A DNA stretch of 64,000 nucleotides from Daphnia pulex (lineage: Eukaryota; Arthropoda; Branchiopoda; Diplostraca; Daphniidae): assembly GCF_021134715.1 (NCBI RefSeq), contig NC_060025.1, positions 8,246,001-8,310,000 of the forward strand, written 5' to 3'. Each line of letters begins with the position of its first letter. Position 1 is the first letter of the stretch. A program made the position numbers and the translations under genes. The notes under the pieces are model-generated. The model was not told the origin of the DNA. It saw only the letters and a program-made list of their open reading frames with translations, and did no database searches. Positions 1-10,252 of the stretch are shown piece by piece.

Positions 1-770
1 TTGGAATGCAATAAAATTTATTTGTAAGGTTAAGATTAGGGTGGGGTTTCATCTGATTTTTTTTGGGAATTTTTCAACAACGCGATATGTGGTTTTTATC
101 GCGTTGCGAAAGTATCCGTACGGCCGAGAGGCCTAGTAGGGAAATGGGCTTACTTTGGAGGCCTCTTATTCGGTAAATAAGTAACATTAAAGGGTGGGAA
201 AGTTCTTAAAAAAAAGAGCTGCATTAGCTCTATATGTGGTCATAAGATCACATTTTTTAAGTTTCATTTATAGTAATGAAATCAAAAATGAAAACACGAA
301 TTATAAGTTTTCCGTTTTCTTCCCCTCGATTCCCCATCACCAGTGTTGCCATATCAAAAAATATTTACCCTTTCTCTTTCTCCCTCTTCCGTCCAAGGGA
401 AGAAAGAGATTTTGGGATATGGCAACACTGGTGATGGGGAATCGAGGGGAAGAAAACGGAAAACTTATAATTCGTGTTTTCATTTTTGATTTCATTACTA
501 TAAATGAAACTTAAAAAATGTGATCTTATGACCACATATAGAGCTAATGCAGCTCTTTTTTTTAAGAACTTTCCCACCCTTTAATGTTACTTATTTACCG
601 AATAAGAGGCCTCCAAAGTAAGCCCATTTCCCTACTAGGCCTCTCGGCCGTACGGATACTTTCGCAACGCGATAAAAACCACATATCGCGTTGTTGAAAA
701 ATTCCCAAAAAAAATCAGATGAAACCCCACCCTAATCTTAACCTTACAAAAAAATTTTATTGCATTCCAA
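1..770. repeat. Long near-perfect inverted repeat (foldback), 355-bp arms, 60-nt spacer
   Basis: Bases 1-355 are the reverse complement of 416-770. I compared the arms in ten-base blocks and found one mismatch (base 20 against 751). The spacer is 356-415. The left arm begins exactly at the window edge, so the repeat may extend outside. The arms hold no recognisable protein; open frames inside them mirror one another. The repeat ends next to the ionotropic receptor exons and shares the word GCCGTACGGATACTTT with sequence at 829-844. It could be a foldback element, a recent inverted duplication, a long-hairpin RNA locus or an assembly/read artefact. The symmetry is certain; its origin is not. 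Confidence 0.97.
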
Positions 771-1842
771 CGAGAATTCAATTTATGGGAGCGTTTTGAA
801 AAACGCGTTTTCCGTACTGCTCCTCTCAGCCGTACGGATACTTTAGGTACCCACTGTATTATTAATCGATTTAATTTAAACGCCCCAAAATTAAAATTGA
901 TTCCTGAATCAATAAAAGGTGGGAGAGAAGCGGTTAGCCGCTTCTCATTTCGAGTACTGGCCGGTGCCTGGGTTTTGTGCGCAATGGTCCTAGTAAATTC
1001 GTACACGGGAATAGTCACTTCGGCCCTCACGACGCCTAAAATGAAACAGCCTATCAACACCCTGGAAGAATTAGCAGCAAGTAAGGAGGTCAAGATAGTC
1101 CTCAGAAGTGACACGGCGATCGGAGTACAAATTTTGGTAAAGCCCAGCAATAAGATATCAACATGGCATGTGCGGTATGATTGAATTTTAAAGCTTTTAA
1201 AATATAGCAAGCGACTTCGGGCATCTATAAAGTTCTTGCCGATCAAGCCCGGAGTGAACCTGATGAACGTATAGTTGCCGATCCTGGCAAGTTAAACGAA
1301 AGATTGAGGACTGGTCGCTACGCTTATCCATTCGTAAGTGATATCTACTTAATCTGGGAATCAAATTCATTAAAATCTACATTTTGTTTGTTCCCTGTTT
1401 AATTAGATGCATACTTTCACGATTGCCTTTGTCGGAACTCAATACAAAAAGGAAGGAAAGTGTCGGTTCAAGGCATCTAAAATTTTGTCGAGCTCGCACG
1501 GATATTATTTTTTCGTTTTGAAAAAAGGATCTTGGTACACACAACAATTTAGTCGAGGGTGAGTAAATCTCTACATGACTTTTATCACGCGTTACTTTAT
1601 CACAATGGCACGTGTGCAGGTTCATGGACCTGTGGGAGAGTGGCCTAACACGCTTCTGGATGAAGAATCGACCCACTATACCGAGGGCGGACGAATGTTT
1701 CGACACCAAACGCAGAGTTTCTCGATTGGCTGCTATCCAATTGTCTGATTTGACTAGCGCCTTCCTGATTCTGGGCATCGGGATCGGATTGGCGACACTG
1801 GCCTTTTTGCTGGAAATGATCTACTCGAAATGGCAACGCTAA
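771..1842 (+). CDS. Ionotropic (glutamate-like) receptor, C-terminal half, 5' end not found
   Basis: Four exons join in frame: up to 1136, then 1208-1333, 1407-1558 and 1620-1842, with GT-AG introns of 61-73 nt. The product has the pore-distal transmembrane motif (SYTGIVTSALTTP), followed by the S2 half of the ligand-binding domain (ATSGIYKVLADQ, then LNERLRTGRYAYPF, then KKEGKCRFKAS) and a final hydrophobic helix (FLILGIGIGLATLAFLLEMIY) just before the stop. This order fits divergent arthropod ionotropic receptors, chemosensory cation channels of the cell membrane. The N-terminal domain, S1, first helix and pore loop are absent. The frame is open from 723, so the left exon edge is uncertain. 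The missing part may lie beyond the inverted repeat, or the copy may be 5'-truncated. Family assignment is firm; ligand and intactness are unknown. Confidence 0.85.
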
Positions 1843-2667
1843 AACACAACTGGGTTTTAGCTTTTGTAGTTTACCGATTAACGCACATTATATATTTAAT
1901 CGAGATATCCGTAGTGTGTTGACTATTATATCAGCTACTATTTACTGCCACCATTTTAGCCTTTATTAAGAATTTAACCGCGATAGTTATAAATCTGCTT
2001 CGACATAGGGTTGAATAATTAGCAGTTATTCAATTTAAAAATGAATGAACAGCTCACGAAAAATTTCAAGTAGCCTTTCAATCGCTGGCGCTAAAACAAA
2101 GCCAACCATAAAAATTTGGAAAAGATTTTTAAATGTTTGCCAAATAAAATTACTTCTAATCCCATTTAGCAGCCGATAGATACAAAAGGCAATGCTGATT
2201 TCTAATCCGCTAGTATCCAAAACCAACCCAAGACAAATAGAAACCAGACTAGATTGCAATATTAAAAAATTACCATTTGAAGCAGTCAATTAATTTAATT
2301 ATTCCCGTAGAAATCGCATTGCCAATAAGCGCCAAAGTGACTGATAGCGGACAGAAACAGAAACACAGTTTCTGTGATTGCGTAATCTCGTCATTACAAG
2401 TTTAGAGTATCAATAAAATTCCCATTAAAAAAAAATAAATTAAATTTTGTTTAAATTACTTTTGAAATACACGCGAATAATATTATTACACCGAAATTCA
2501 ATTAAAATATTGACATTCATCGTGTGTAAATGTTAAAATTAACAGAAAAGGGTAACTTTGGGATGGCTGCGAACCCAAGTCAGCCTTACCAAGGTGATAT
2601 AAGGCGAGCAACACTAACTCATAATTAAACGTGTTACTCGAATCACAAGTTCAGAAACAATTTTGCA
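1843..2667. other. AT-rich spacer between receptor and retropepsin-like gene
   Basis: No gene can be supported. A minus-strand open frame at 2035-2289 is hydrophobic but has no recognisable motif and no ATG start. A TATA-like box (GATATAAGG, about 2594-2602) lies roughly 70 bases before the next start codon and may be its promoter. Confidence 0.5.
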
Positions 2668-4533
2668 ATGGATCAATTTACTATCAAATCTGTCTGCAAA
2701 CTGACAATGACCGCACTTGCGCAGTTATTTACCACCAGTTGGATTATAATTCTCCCTGAAATTTTGTTCACAATAATCCCAGAAAAACCGAAGGCAAAGC
2801 CGAAATCTGATCGCAACCCCCAAAAAATTGCGAAACCCAAAGAGGCGCCGATTGAGGATAGTAGGAAAAGTGAAGTGCTTGAAACCAGAAAAGCGCCAGT
2901 TATTTCTATTTGCAACGCGGGTTTAAGAAAGCATTACAAACAAGACTTGCTGAGAACAAACCGCGCACTGACCGCAACCAGACAACAACTGGAAGAAAGC
3001 AAAGAGAAGGTGACTGAATTGAAGGAGCAAATTCAGTGGAAGAATGCCGAGTTGAAAGGAGCGGCTGAAAAGTTGGAAGAATCTTCTCGAATGTACACAG
3101 ATCTTGTTCTAACTCACAAAAAAGTCCAGAAAGAACTGACAAGGGCCAATAGAATTCTGAGACGACTGGACAGAGCTGCTCAAAAAACTGGTAATAAGCA
3201 GCAGGACGATCCTACATCGACCGAATCGTCTAATACAGAAACGGTACTAGTTGTCGCAGCAGAGGTTTCCAGTGACGAAGAGATTGTCCACCACTTGAAA
3301 GTGACTGAACTGGAGAGCCAAGAAAATGAAATGGGCAACGAACTGACTGATTTACCAGAACCGGATATAGTGGAAGCTGTCAAAGAAACTGAAGGATCCT
3401 CAGAAATAACAGAAGAAGGAAAGGAAGAATCACAGGAATTCAACACTTTGGAAAATTCCAGCTGGTATCGGCATAACGACCGGAGTGCTATGTTGGATCT
3501 CACGAAAGACGCTGAAGAGGAAGAGATAGAGCCCAAAGTGAAATCGGAACTCGAAGTCAAATCGGAACCTGAAATTAAGGTGAACCAAGCACTTGTTAAA
3601 GAAGTGGAGACTCATCTTCAAACGTCAAAATCTTCAGTGGCGAACAAGGCGACCAAACCCTCAACGGCGGCCACAAAAGATTTCCATCCACTAGAATCAC
3701 AGGAAATCAACACTTTGGAAGATTCCGGCTGGGACTGGTACCGGAAAAACGGCCAGAGTGCGATGTTGGATCTCACGAAAGACGCGGAAGAAAAAGAGAT
3801 AGAGCCCAAAGAGAAATCGGAACCCGAAGTCAAATCGGAACCTGAAATTAAGGTGAACCAAGCAGTTGTTAAAGTAGTGGAGACTCTTCAAACGTCGAAA
3901 TCTTCAGTGCCGAACAAACCGTCAACGGCGGCCACAAAAGATTTCCATCCACTAAGTAGAAAACCGAAGAAGAAAGGTTTCCTTACACGAAATGGTATCT
4001 TGAAATCGAATACTATTGACACAACTGAAAAGATGCCTAAGATCAAATTGGACAAAATGAAATCGCTGGATGTCAGCATGAACGGACAAGTGACCACCAT
4101 GTACGTTGACAAAGGCAATTTCTATTCCGCAATAAACATGGATTTTTGGACAGAACTAGGATGTCCAAAGCTGGAATCGCTCTCCAAAGAATGGATCAAG
4201 AAATACGGAAATTACAAGTTCTTGAAAGTAGCAGACTTCAAGGGTTATTTCAATGCACACATCAAACTGACCGAAGATGGAAGTAAGACCCACTCTCTCC
4301 CCGTTTTTGTTTTCCATAAAAAACATACACCCAACTTTCTTGGACGCAGATATATGTACAGTCTTCTGCTTAACCAAAGCAAGGCTCCAGATTTGATCGC
4401 TAATGATGAGAAAGAGGACAAAACTAGTAAGTTGGCCCAAGACCAAGAAGCGTTGAAGGAAAAGGTGAAGGGAGAAAAATTTAATCTATACGAAAAGACC
4501 CGGAATACAATGAAGAAAATGTTTTCGAAGTGA
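2668..4533 (+). CDS. Intronless coiled-coil/acidic-repeat protein with degenerate retropepsin-like domain
   Basis: One uninterrupted frame of 621 residues starts at ATG 2668; AATAAA signals follow near 4620 and 4651. Residues about 13-37 are hydrophobic and could anchor the protein in a membrane. Residues about 86-171 look like a coiled coil rich in Lys, Glu, Gln and Leu. Residues 255-343 and 344-429 are two copies of an acidic Lys/Glu repeat. Residues about 470-570 follow the pattern of a Ty3/gypsy- or Pao-type retropepsin: a beta strand (VSMNGQ), a catalytic-loop equivalent YVDKGN with D481, then SAINMDFWTELGCPKL, and the closing motif NFLGRR at 556-561. The usual D-T/S-G is D-K-G, so normal proteolysis is doubtful. 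No reverse transcriptase, integrase or long terminal repeat is visible. I infer a host gene derived from a retroelement; the fold call rests on motif spacing. Confidence 0.75.
   Translation: MDQFTIKSVCKLTMTALAQLFTTSWIIILPEILFTIIPEKPKAKPKSDRNPQKIAKPKEAPIEDSRKSEVLETRKAPVISICNAGLRKHYKQDLLRTNRALTATRQQLEESKEKVTELKEQIQWKNAELKGAAEKLEESSRMYTDLVLTHKKVQKELTRANRILRRLDRAAQKTGNKQQDDPTSTESSNTETVLVVAAEVSSDEEIVHHLKVTELESQENEMGNELTDLPEPDIVEAVKETEGSSEITEEGKEESQEFNTLENSSWYRHNDRSAMLDLTKDAEEEEIEPKVKSELEVKSEPEIKVNQALVKEVETHLQTSKSSVANKATKPSTAATKDFHPLESQEINTLEDSGWDWYRKNGQSAMLDLTKDAEEKEIEPKEKSEPEVKSEPEIKVNQAVVKVVETLQTSKSSVPNKPSTAATKDFHPLSRKPKKKGFLTRNGILKSNTIDTTEKMPKIKLDKMKSLDVSMNGQVTTMYVDKGNFYSAINMDFWTELGCPKLESLSKEWIKKYGNYKFLKVADFKGYFNAHIKLTEDGSKTHSLPVFVFHKKHTPNFLGRRYMYSLLLNQSKAPDLIANDEKEDKTSKLAQDQEALKEKVKGEKFNLYEKTRNTMKKMFSK
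3430..3954 (+). repeat. In-frame tandem duplication inside the retropepsin-like gene
   Basis: Unit one (3430-3696, 267 nt) and unit two (3697-3954, about 258 nt) begin SQE(F/I)NTLE and end TKDFHPL. They share SAMLDLTKDAEE, an EIEP/KSEPEVKSEPEIKVNQA block and QTSKSSV. Length differences are whole codons, so the frame survives. High DNA similarity suggests recent duplication or conversion. Confidence 0.92.
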
Positions 4534-6197
4534 AGAACTAAGGAAGGCAAGCATTCGGTGGCCACTCCGAGCGAACGCAGTGTTGGATTTTCAATTCAAA
4601 TGTTGTTCTTTCATTTCAAAATAAATCAAATGTTTTGCTTCAAGAAGTCCAATAAATGAATTCCTTATCAAAATAAGTCTTTTTATTTTTGTAAAAAAAT
4701 ATTCTTGGCTAATCTGTGGTTTATCCGAAGATTTCGTGAAGGGTTTAGTGGATTGGAGAAAAATTGTTGGCTAGCAAATAATACATAGCAGTCTAGTGCA
4801 ATAATCTAAAATAATACATGCCCTACCACTTTGGTTAGTTACAGCAAAGATGACCACCTGACCAACAATGACAAATTCTTCCAGCTATACAGCCTAATCC
4901 ATTTGTTGTTGTGTTTCGCTCAAGAACGTAACAAAATTCGTAACAAAATTTTAACACAAAAGACAAAACTCGATAAAAATATTCAGTCCTTCAATGGACT
5001 TCTCAGTAGGCTACGACATTGTCCTAGCAAGAACAATAGCCAAAAAAACCTGCTGAGTCTCACAATCGTAAAAATATAAAATCAACAAGTCTTAACTGAC
5101 GTGTGAAAAAAAAAATTATTGAAAAAAGGTCCCTAATAAGTAGATGAAACAAAGACTCACTTTTGAACGATGCGCGGGATGGTAAAATGTCACGTCACGC
5201 AACGGCCTATAAGAAACATTTAAATAGAACAATTATTAAGAATCTGCATTGAAAATAATGTTTTTAAACAATAATTTCTTACCTCAATGGATAGCATGAT
5301 GTGAGGAGTGGTGTTGTGGTGTGGAGGATCACAAGGAAGATAAAAGTCTGAGTTTGAGAACTTTTTATCCATCGTGAATCACTTTGGCTTACCCTTTAGA
5401 TTTCTCCAAGATTGATGAACCTAAATAACACACAGAAAACTTATTATTGGAAATCACAAACTGCCTGCTTGACTGTGTCAACTATGACTGCTATTATCTA
5501 ATGACGCGAAATAAGGTAAGGAATAAATTTAAAAAAACTGGGGGCGTATTCAACCTGCGTCTTTCACAGACAAAATTGTCACATTCCTCAACAAAAAGTG
5601 CTGAAAATCAAAATAGGGCCGGGTAAAGAAACGCACTCAGCATATCACTCACATCGATTTAAAATCTTTTACCTTGTGACGAACCCCTGTTAATAATAAA
5701 CCTCAAACACTCTTAAGCACACAGTTAAACACTAATTAACGCAAGCATCCATAATGAATGACTATTGGTAACAATGCCATACCTGTTGACTTATTCACAC
5801 ACGTGTCTTGTCTTCATGCCGACATGCGACAATGCGACATGGATTCATAAAAACAAACTTCGTCTGCTAGTTAACATTCCGCCATCTAGTGGAAGTAAAA
5901 TAAATAGAGTTTAGACATTTTTACAAAAATAAAAATGGTATATATAATTATAATTGATGTAATTATGTCATTATGTATTGATTTGTGGTAAGAATTTATA
6001 TTGTTTTTTAATCAAATAATAAATTACCATATTCGATTCGATTTTTATTAATTATTATTCTACTAAAATCGTCTGCTCCAGAAATCTGACATTGACAGAA
6101 CAGAATAAAGAAGTAAGAAAAAGAAACATTTTGTAGCGATTTGAAAAACACTGAATTAGTTCATGTTTAGTTAATAATTGACTGAATTGACATATGA
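4534..6197. other. AT-rich intergenic spacer
   Basis: It holds the 3' UTR and AATAAA sites of the retropepsin-like gene and then no supported gene. A plus-strand frame at 4831-5079 has no ATG and no motif. On the minus strand, 5283-5373 could encode a 30-residue start (MDKKFSNSDFYLP) before a GTAAGA donor, but the next acceptor gives a stop after three codons. Confidence 0.5.
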
Positions 6198-7512
6198 ATG
6201 GAGGAATCTTCAGACAATAGTGAATCAAAACGGCCGCAATTTGGCACAAGACACTTATCGGACCCTCAAAATGTTTTCCAGCATAACGCATGGTAATGTC
6301 TTTATTGGTTTACTTATACGAAATCACAAGTATACCTCGTGTTGGTTTTCTCGTCTGCACTTATGCTACGAAAATACGAGATTCCGAAAGAAACCTTCCA
6401 TCAAAGAAAATGGGGATGGTAGGATACTGAATAATCAAGATGATTTATGGCAGCATAATGCTTGGTAGTGAAGAGAAAAAGAAAAGGGCATCTAAATCCA
6501 TTCTAACTATTTTTATTTGTCGTTATTAGGGATAATGTTGTATGGGGAGACGAACAGATGAAGGAAGCAGAAGCCAAGCTGAAGCTCAACTCTTCATCTT
6601 TCATGACAGAAGAAGCTGCTCTCAAATATGAAAAAGAGGCCAGCCAATTCTGGGACACATTCTACAGTACACATGAAAACAAATTCTTCAAGGACAGACA
6701 CTGGCTTTTCACTGAGCTTCCAGAACTTTGCAATGAGCAGCCAACTGAAAATGTTAGTGAAACAGAAGTTAACACAACAGGCTTCCCTTGTCAATCAGCT
6801 GGATTTAGAATCATGGAAGTTGGTTGTGGAACTGGCAGTACAGTTTTCCCCTTGTTGGAAGCCAACACTCTAAAAAAAAGTTTTGTCTACTGCTGTGATT
6901 TCTCACCAAAAGCGGTTGAACTTGTCAAGAGTAATCCAGAGTACGATCCTACCAAATGCCATGCATTCGTCTGTGATCTTTCCGAAGACAACATCACATT
7001 TCCGTTCCCAGAGAATAGCTTGGATATAATTCTTGTTATTTTCGTCCTGTCTGCCATTAGCCCCGAAAAGTATGTATTCGTTCAATTAGTTAAAGTTTAC
7101 ATTTCCCTTTTAGTTTTCTAATGTTAAGGCTTTCATTCGTTTAGATTTAGTTCAACGATTAAGCAACTCAGTCGTCAGTTGAAACCAGGAGGAAGGATTT
7201 TCTTTCGAGACTATGGTCGCTACGATATGGCCGAACTACGTTTCAAACCGGGTAAATGCATCTCAGAACATTTCTTCGTCAGAGGAGACGGCACAAGAGT
7301 TTACTTCTTCAGTCAAGGTGAATTTTTGGCTTTTCCAGGTTGTAGCTCAAATACTTAATTTTCGCATTTTAGACGAACTCCGAAAGCTTTTTGAAGAATC
7401 TGGCCTCGTTGAGGAGCAAAATGTAATTGACCGAAGGTTACTTGTGAATCGGGGAAAACAATTAACTATGTACCGAGTATGGATCCAGTGCAAGTATCGC
7501 AAGCCAACGTAA
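6198..7512 (+). CDS. METTL2: METTL2/METTL8-type tRNA N3-methylcytidine methyltransferase
   Basis: Exons 6198-6292, 6530-7069, 7145-7317 and 7373-7512 join to 315 residues with GT-AG introns. The family adds a methyl group from S-adenosylmethionine to N3 of cytidine 32 in certain tRNAs. Visible signatures are [21 protein letters not shown] near the N-terminus, [15 protein letters not shown] (84-98), SAM motif [10 protein letters not shown] (126-134), YCCDFS, then [25 protein letters not shown] and the C-terminal [18 protein letters not shown]. It is shorter than human METTL2 (378 residues), mainly in the linker before motif I. An alternative first exon lies inside intron 1 (separate entry). 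The gene converges on RNMT. No AATAAA follows the stop, so its 3' UTR probably overlaps RNMT. Identity is firm. Confidence 0.95.
6271..6464 (+). CDS. METTL2: Candidate alternative first exon of METTL2 (METTL8-like, possibly mitochondrial)
   Basis: Starting at ATG 6271, a frame different from exon 1a stays open to 6464 and ends [16 protein letters not shown]. This matches in position the exon 1a ending [18 protein letters not shown]. Both exons break within the same Trp codon (TG before GT), so either can splice to 6530 in frame. The longer N-terminus (64 residues before that Trp) has Arg, Lys, Ser and hydrophobic residues and few acids early on ([18 protein letters not shown], then RFRKKPS), like a mitochondrial presequence. 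In vertebrates the separate paralogue METTL8 serves mitochondrial tRNAs. The homology of the exon ending is visible; import into mitochondria and the exact start are inferred. Confidence 0.65.
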
Positions 7513-7525
7513 CGCGGAAAATGAT

Positions 7526-7531
7526 TTTATT
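7526..7531 (-). terminator. Polyadenylation signal AATAAA for RNMT
   Basis: TTTATT on the plus strand reads AATAAA on the minus strand, about 35 bases after the RNMT stop. It lies only 14 bases beyond the METTL2 stop codon, so the two 3' ends must overlap or nearly touch. Confidence 0.6.
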
Positions 7532-7565
7532 GAGAATTTTGAGATGTACTATGTTGTGTGATGTT

Positions 7566-9321
7566 TCAGTTTGATACATGCTTTTTCCCCTTATCCCTCG
7601 AATTCGCTTCTTCATTGGACGACGTGGAAAGTCTTCTTTTTCTGTCTTTAGTAGTTAGATCCTCTTTTCGGAAAATGTAAACCAGGTAAAGTGCTGCAAA
7701 GAATGAAACATTAATTCCCGCATAAATTGATGATTAAGACAAACTTACAAACAGCCTCCCATTCAGCCTTGGAGAGCGTTCCGACTTTTGGACGGAATCC
7801 ATCTGCATTAGAGGACGAATCTAGATATTCTTGAACGTGTTCGTAATCAACTGAGTCTTGACTAACGGGCCTTTGATTGCCATACGGAGGATATGCCTGG
7901 AAGAAAATTATTTACAGTTTTCGTTACATTGTAGGCACCTTTGATTTCTTACCTCCAATGCTTTCATCCTCATAAGAAGATCCTTTCCTTGATCCAATTC
8001 CTGAATAACAAATTCCTCGAATCTTGTTTTCTGTACAAGGGTTAGGCCGTATTTGGAAGCTAACCTGCATTCAAGGTGACATCAGTAAAGCTTAGCAAGA
8101 AATAACAAAATTATGATTACTTTTGAAATGTTGGAAAATGTACAAGAAACTCGGGGCAATCAACGACCTCTTCTAAGTGGAAATTGTATTTAGCGCCAAA
8201 CAGAGGAGGGGGATCTAAAGGTGTCTCTATTGGAAATTCCACACTGAAAATAGAATTTCCAAATTTTCTGTTTTCGGGATATTCCTTCCGACCAAGTCGT
8301 CGCCTAAAGCAAAACCGCGTTACAATATGTCCAAAAAGTCGATTGTTTAGCTACTTTTACATTATGTCTTCAGCATCTGTTGTAGTTCCAATGAAATAGC
8401 CTCCAGGTTGAAGGTTAGACGATACATTTGCCAACATTTGTTCAGCTTGGGGTAATGATTCAAACGAATAATGAAATGCAAACTGACAGCTGACAAGGTC
8501 TAGTTTCAATTCACGATTTGCCATGCGTTCCATAATGTTCTCCTGATAACGAACAAAAGGATAATTCTTAGGGATTAAAACTATTCTACAAAATGAAGGA
8601 AAATGTTATATAGATAATGCAATAGACCTAAAGAAAAAATTACTTTGGAACAGTCAGCAGCAATGAATTCAGCTGAAAATACGTTGCTACGAGATCTATG
8701 TTTCAAAGTTGCATAGCGATCTTTACACTGCTCGATGGACGTCTCAGCAATGTCGGCACAGACAACGTGATGAACATTTCCTCTTTCCCATTTCAACAGG
8801 TCACCACCTTTTCCACATCCCAAGTCAAGTACATTCAATCTGCAATGAGAGCCGTTTTCTCTCCTGATACGATCTAAAATGTTTCCTAAAGAAGCAAGAA
8901 ATATTCAATTGGTTTTTCATTCATTATAAATTTGTGTAATGAACTTACCTATTATTCTGCTTTTGATCCAATTGTTGAGATTCCTCATGTGGAAAATTCT
9001 GCTTTCCTTCCGCTCAGCAACTCCTCTCTCTAATAGTTGGTTGTAGTGGTTTGCAACAACTGAGCCGACACAATGTTCTTTTTCATTGCTGTCTGTGCTC
9101 TCTGTCTTTCTGTCTTTCACTGCATCGTGTTCTTGATTCGACTTCTCAAATGAGTTCAATAGATCATTTGACAGTGCTGAAATGCCATCTTCGGGAATAT
9201 GCAACTATTTCAAGGAACAATACTGTTATTGGAAGGAACCGTCAAAATAGAAACTGTGTTTATTTTATCATACCTGGATCTCATTAGACAAAACAGTAGT
9301 ACCATCAGCAAGATAATCCAT
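7566..9321 (-). CDS. RNMT: mRNA cap guanine-N7 methyltransferase
   Basis: Eight minus-strand exons (9274-9321, 8949-9204, 8644-8885, 8361-8542, 8121-8303, 7953-8064, 7749-7896, 7566-7693) join in frame to 432 residues; introns are 55-101 nt. The enzyme uses S-adenosylmethionine to methylate the 5' guanosine cap of nascent mRNA in the nucleus. Signatures in order: HYNQLLERGVAERKESRIF, FHMRNLNNWIKS (87-98), SAM motif VLDLGCGKGGD (120-130), the cap/SAM pocket segment CQFAFHYSFES, PGGYFIGTT, FGAKYNFHLEEVVDCPEFLV, and a C-terminal GTLSKAEWEAVSLYLVYIF. A short basic tail follows. It is somewhat shorter than human RNMT (476 residues) because the N-terminal region is reduced. Start chosen at ATG 9321: a 16-codon exon followed by GTATGA. 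Identity is firm. Confidence 0.96.
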
Positions 9322-10252
9322 TGTAGATAGTTGTGATTTCAACAAATGTCACTTTAGTCAATAAGCATTAATTTAATCTAAATTTGGTATCAAACTTTTT
9401 AGAATACGTTATTCAAAGTCAAAATAAAGACGAGTTCAGAATACTACAATATAAATAAATGTTAAAGTAAACTAGTCAGCCGGAGTCGAGAGAACAAAAA
9501 CGAAAAATTGTGCTACTACGCCACCCAACGGAAAAACGGTAAAGTGTAGCTGCCAGATTGCTTGAATTCTAAATAAGATTTTAAAAAATAAATAAATAAT
9601 TAAATCAGATAAATTATGATTCATTCATATCAGCAGATAAGCAAAGCATAGTGGCAATAGTAAGTATTGATGACAGATGATAAAATACCAGAGCATCCAT
9701 GAAAATGGGTCAACAAAATTCAGGCCAAGTGGCGACTAGCCCCAATGACGTGTATCCAATCCAATGCAATTAGCAACATTAAAATTTGATATCTAGTTTC
9801 GTCTTTTGTGGCGCTTGATAGCTTTGTTCCTACCAACGACTGAAAGAAAACTTTAAGAGCATCTCAATAGGCCTATGCCTACTAGTTTCCTTAAATCACA
9901 CATCATGTTACAGTCAGTGTTCCACATTATTGACCAGTGACTAAAGAGTAAAGACTTTTGGATTCAAAGAGCGAGAACTAAAAGCAACTATTTTCCATAT
10001 TCAGCTTACCTTTACAAACACGAAGGACTTTAAATTAAATCATATTTTTACACACGGCGAATGGCGACTCAAATCTTCTATTTTGTATGGTTATACAAGT
10101 GTGCGGTAAACCAAACAGGACAGAGAATTGCCGGGTTTAAAAAACATAATGTAACTGTGGAAACATTTAATCTGGAAGGTAAAAACTCAATTCGAAAAAT
10201 AGTTGAAAGGAAGAAAAAAATTGTTCATTTACTCTTGGAAGATTCGTCATAT
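9322..10252. other. Spacer upstream of RNMT
   Basis: This holds the presumed RNMT promoter and 5' UTR (near 9322-9400) and the 3' region of the next minus-strand gene. I see no TATA box, no coding exon and no recognisable repeat. The plus-strand open frame starting at 10061 overlaps the opposite-strand gene and shows no domain. Confidence 0.5.

Noticed and set aside
194..577. Mirror-image open frames of 106 and 70 codons inside the inverted repeat
   Set aside because: They are the same sequence read from the two arms, have no domain, and follow from the palindrome.
2035..2289. Hydrophobic minus-strand frame resembling a chemoreceptor fragment
   Set aside because: No ATG, no diagnostic motif and no flanking exons; AT-rich DNA easily gives such a frame.
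2560..2610. tRNA-like hairpin around GGCTGCGAACCCAAG
   Set aside because: The cloverleaf does not close and no B-box consensus is present.
5155..5373. Possible two-exon small gene on the minus strand (MDKKFSNSDFYLP...)
   Set aside because: The best splice gives a stop three codons into exon two; no other phase yields a protein with a start.
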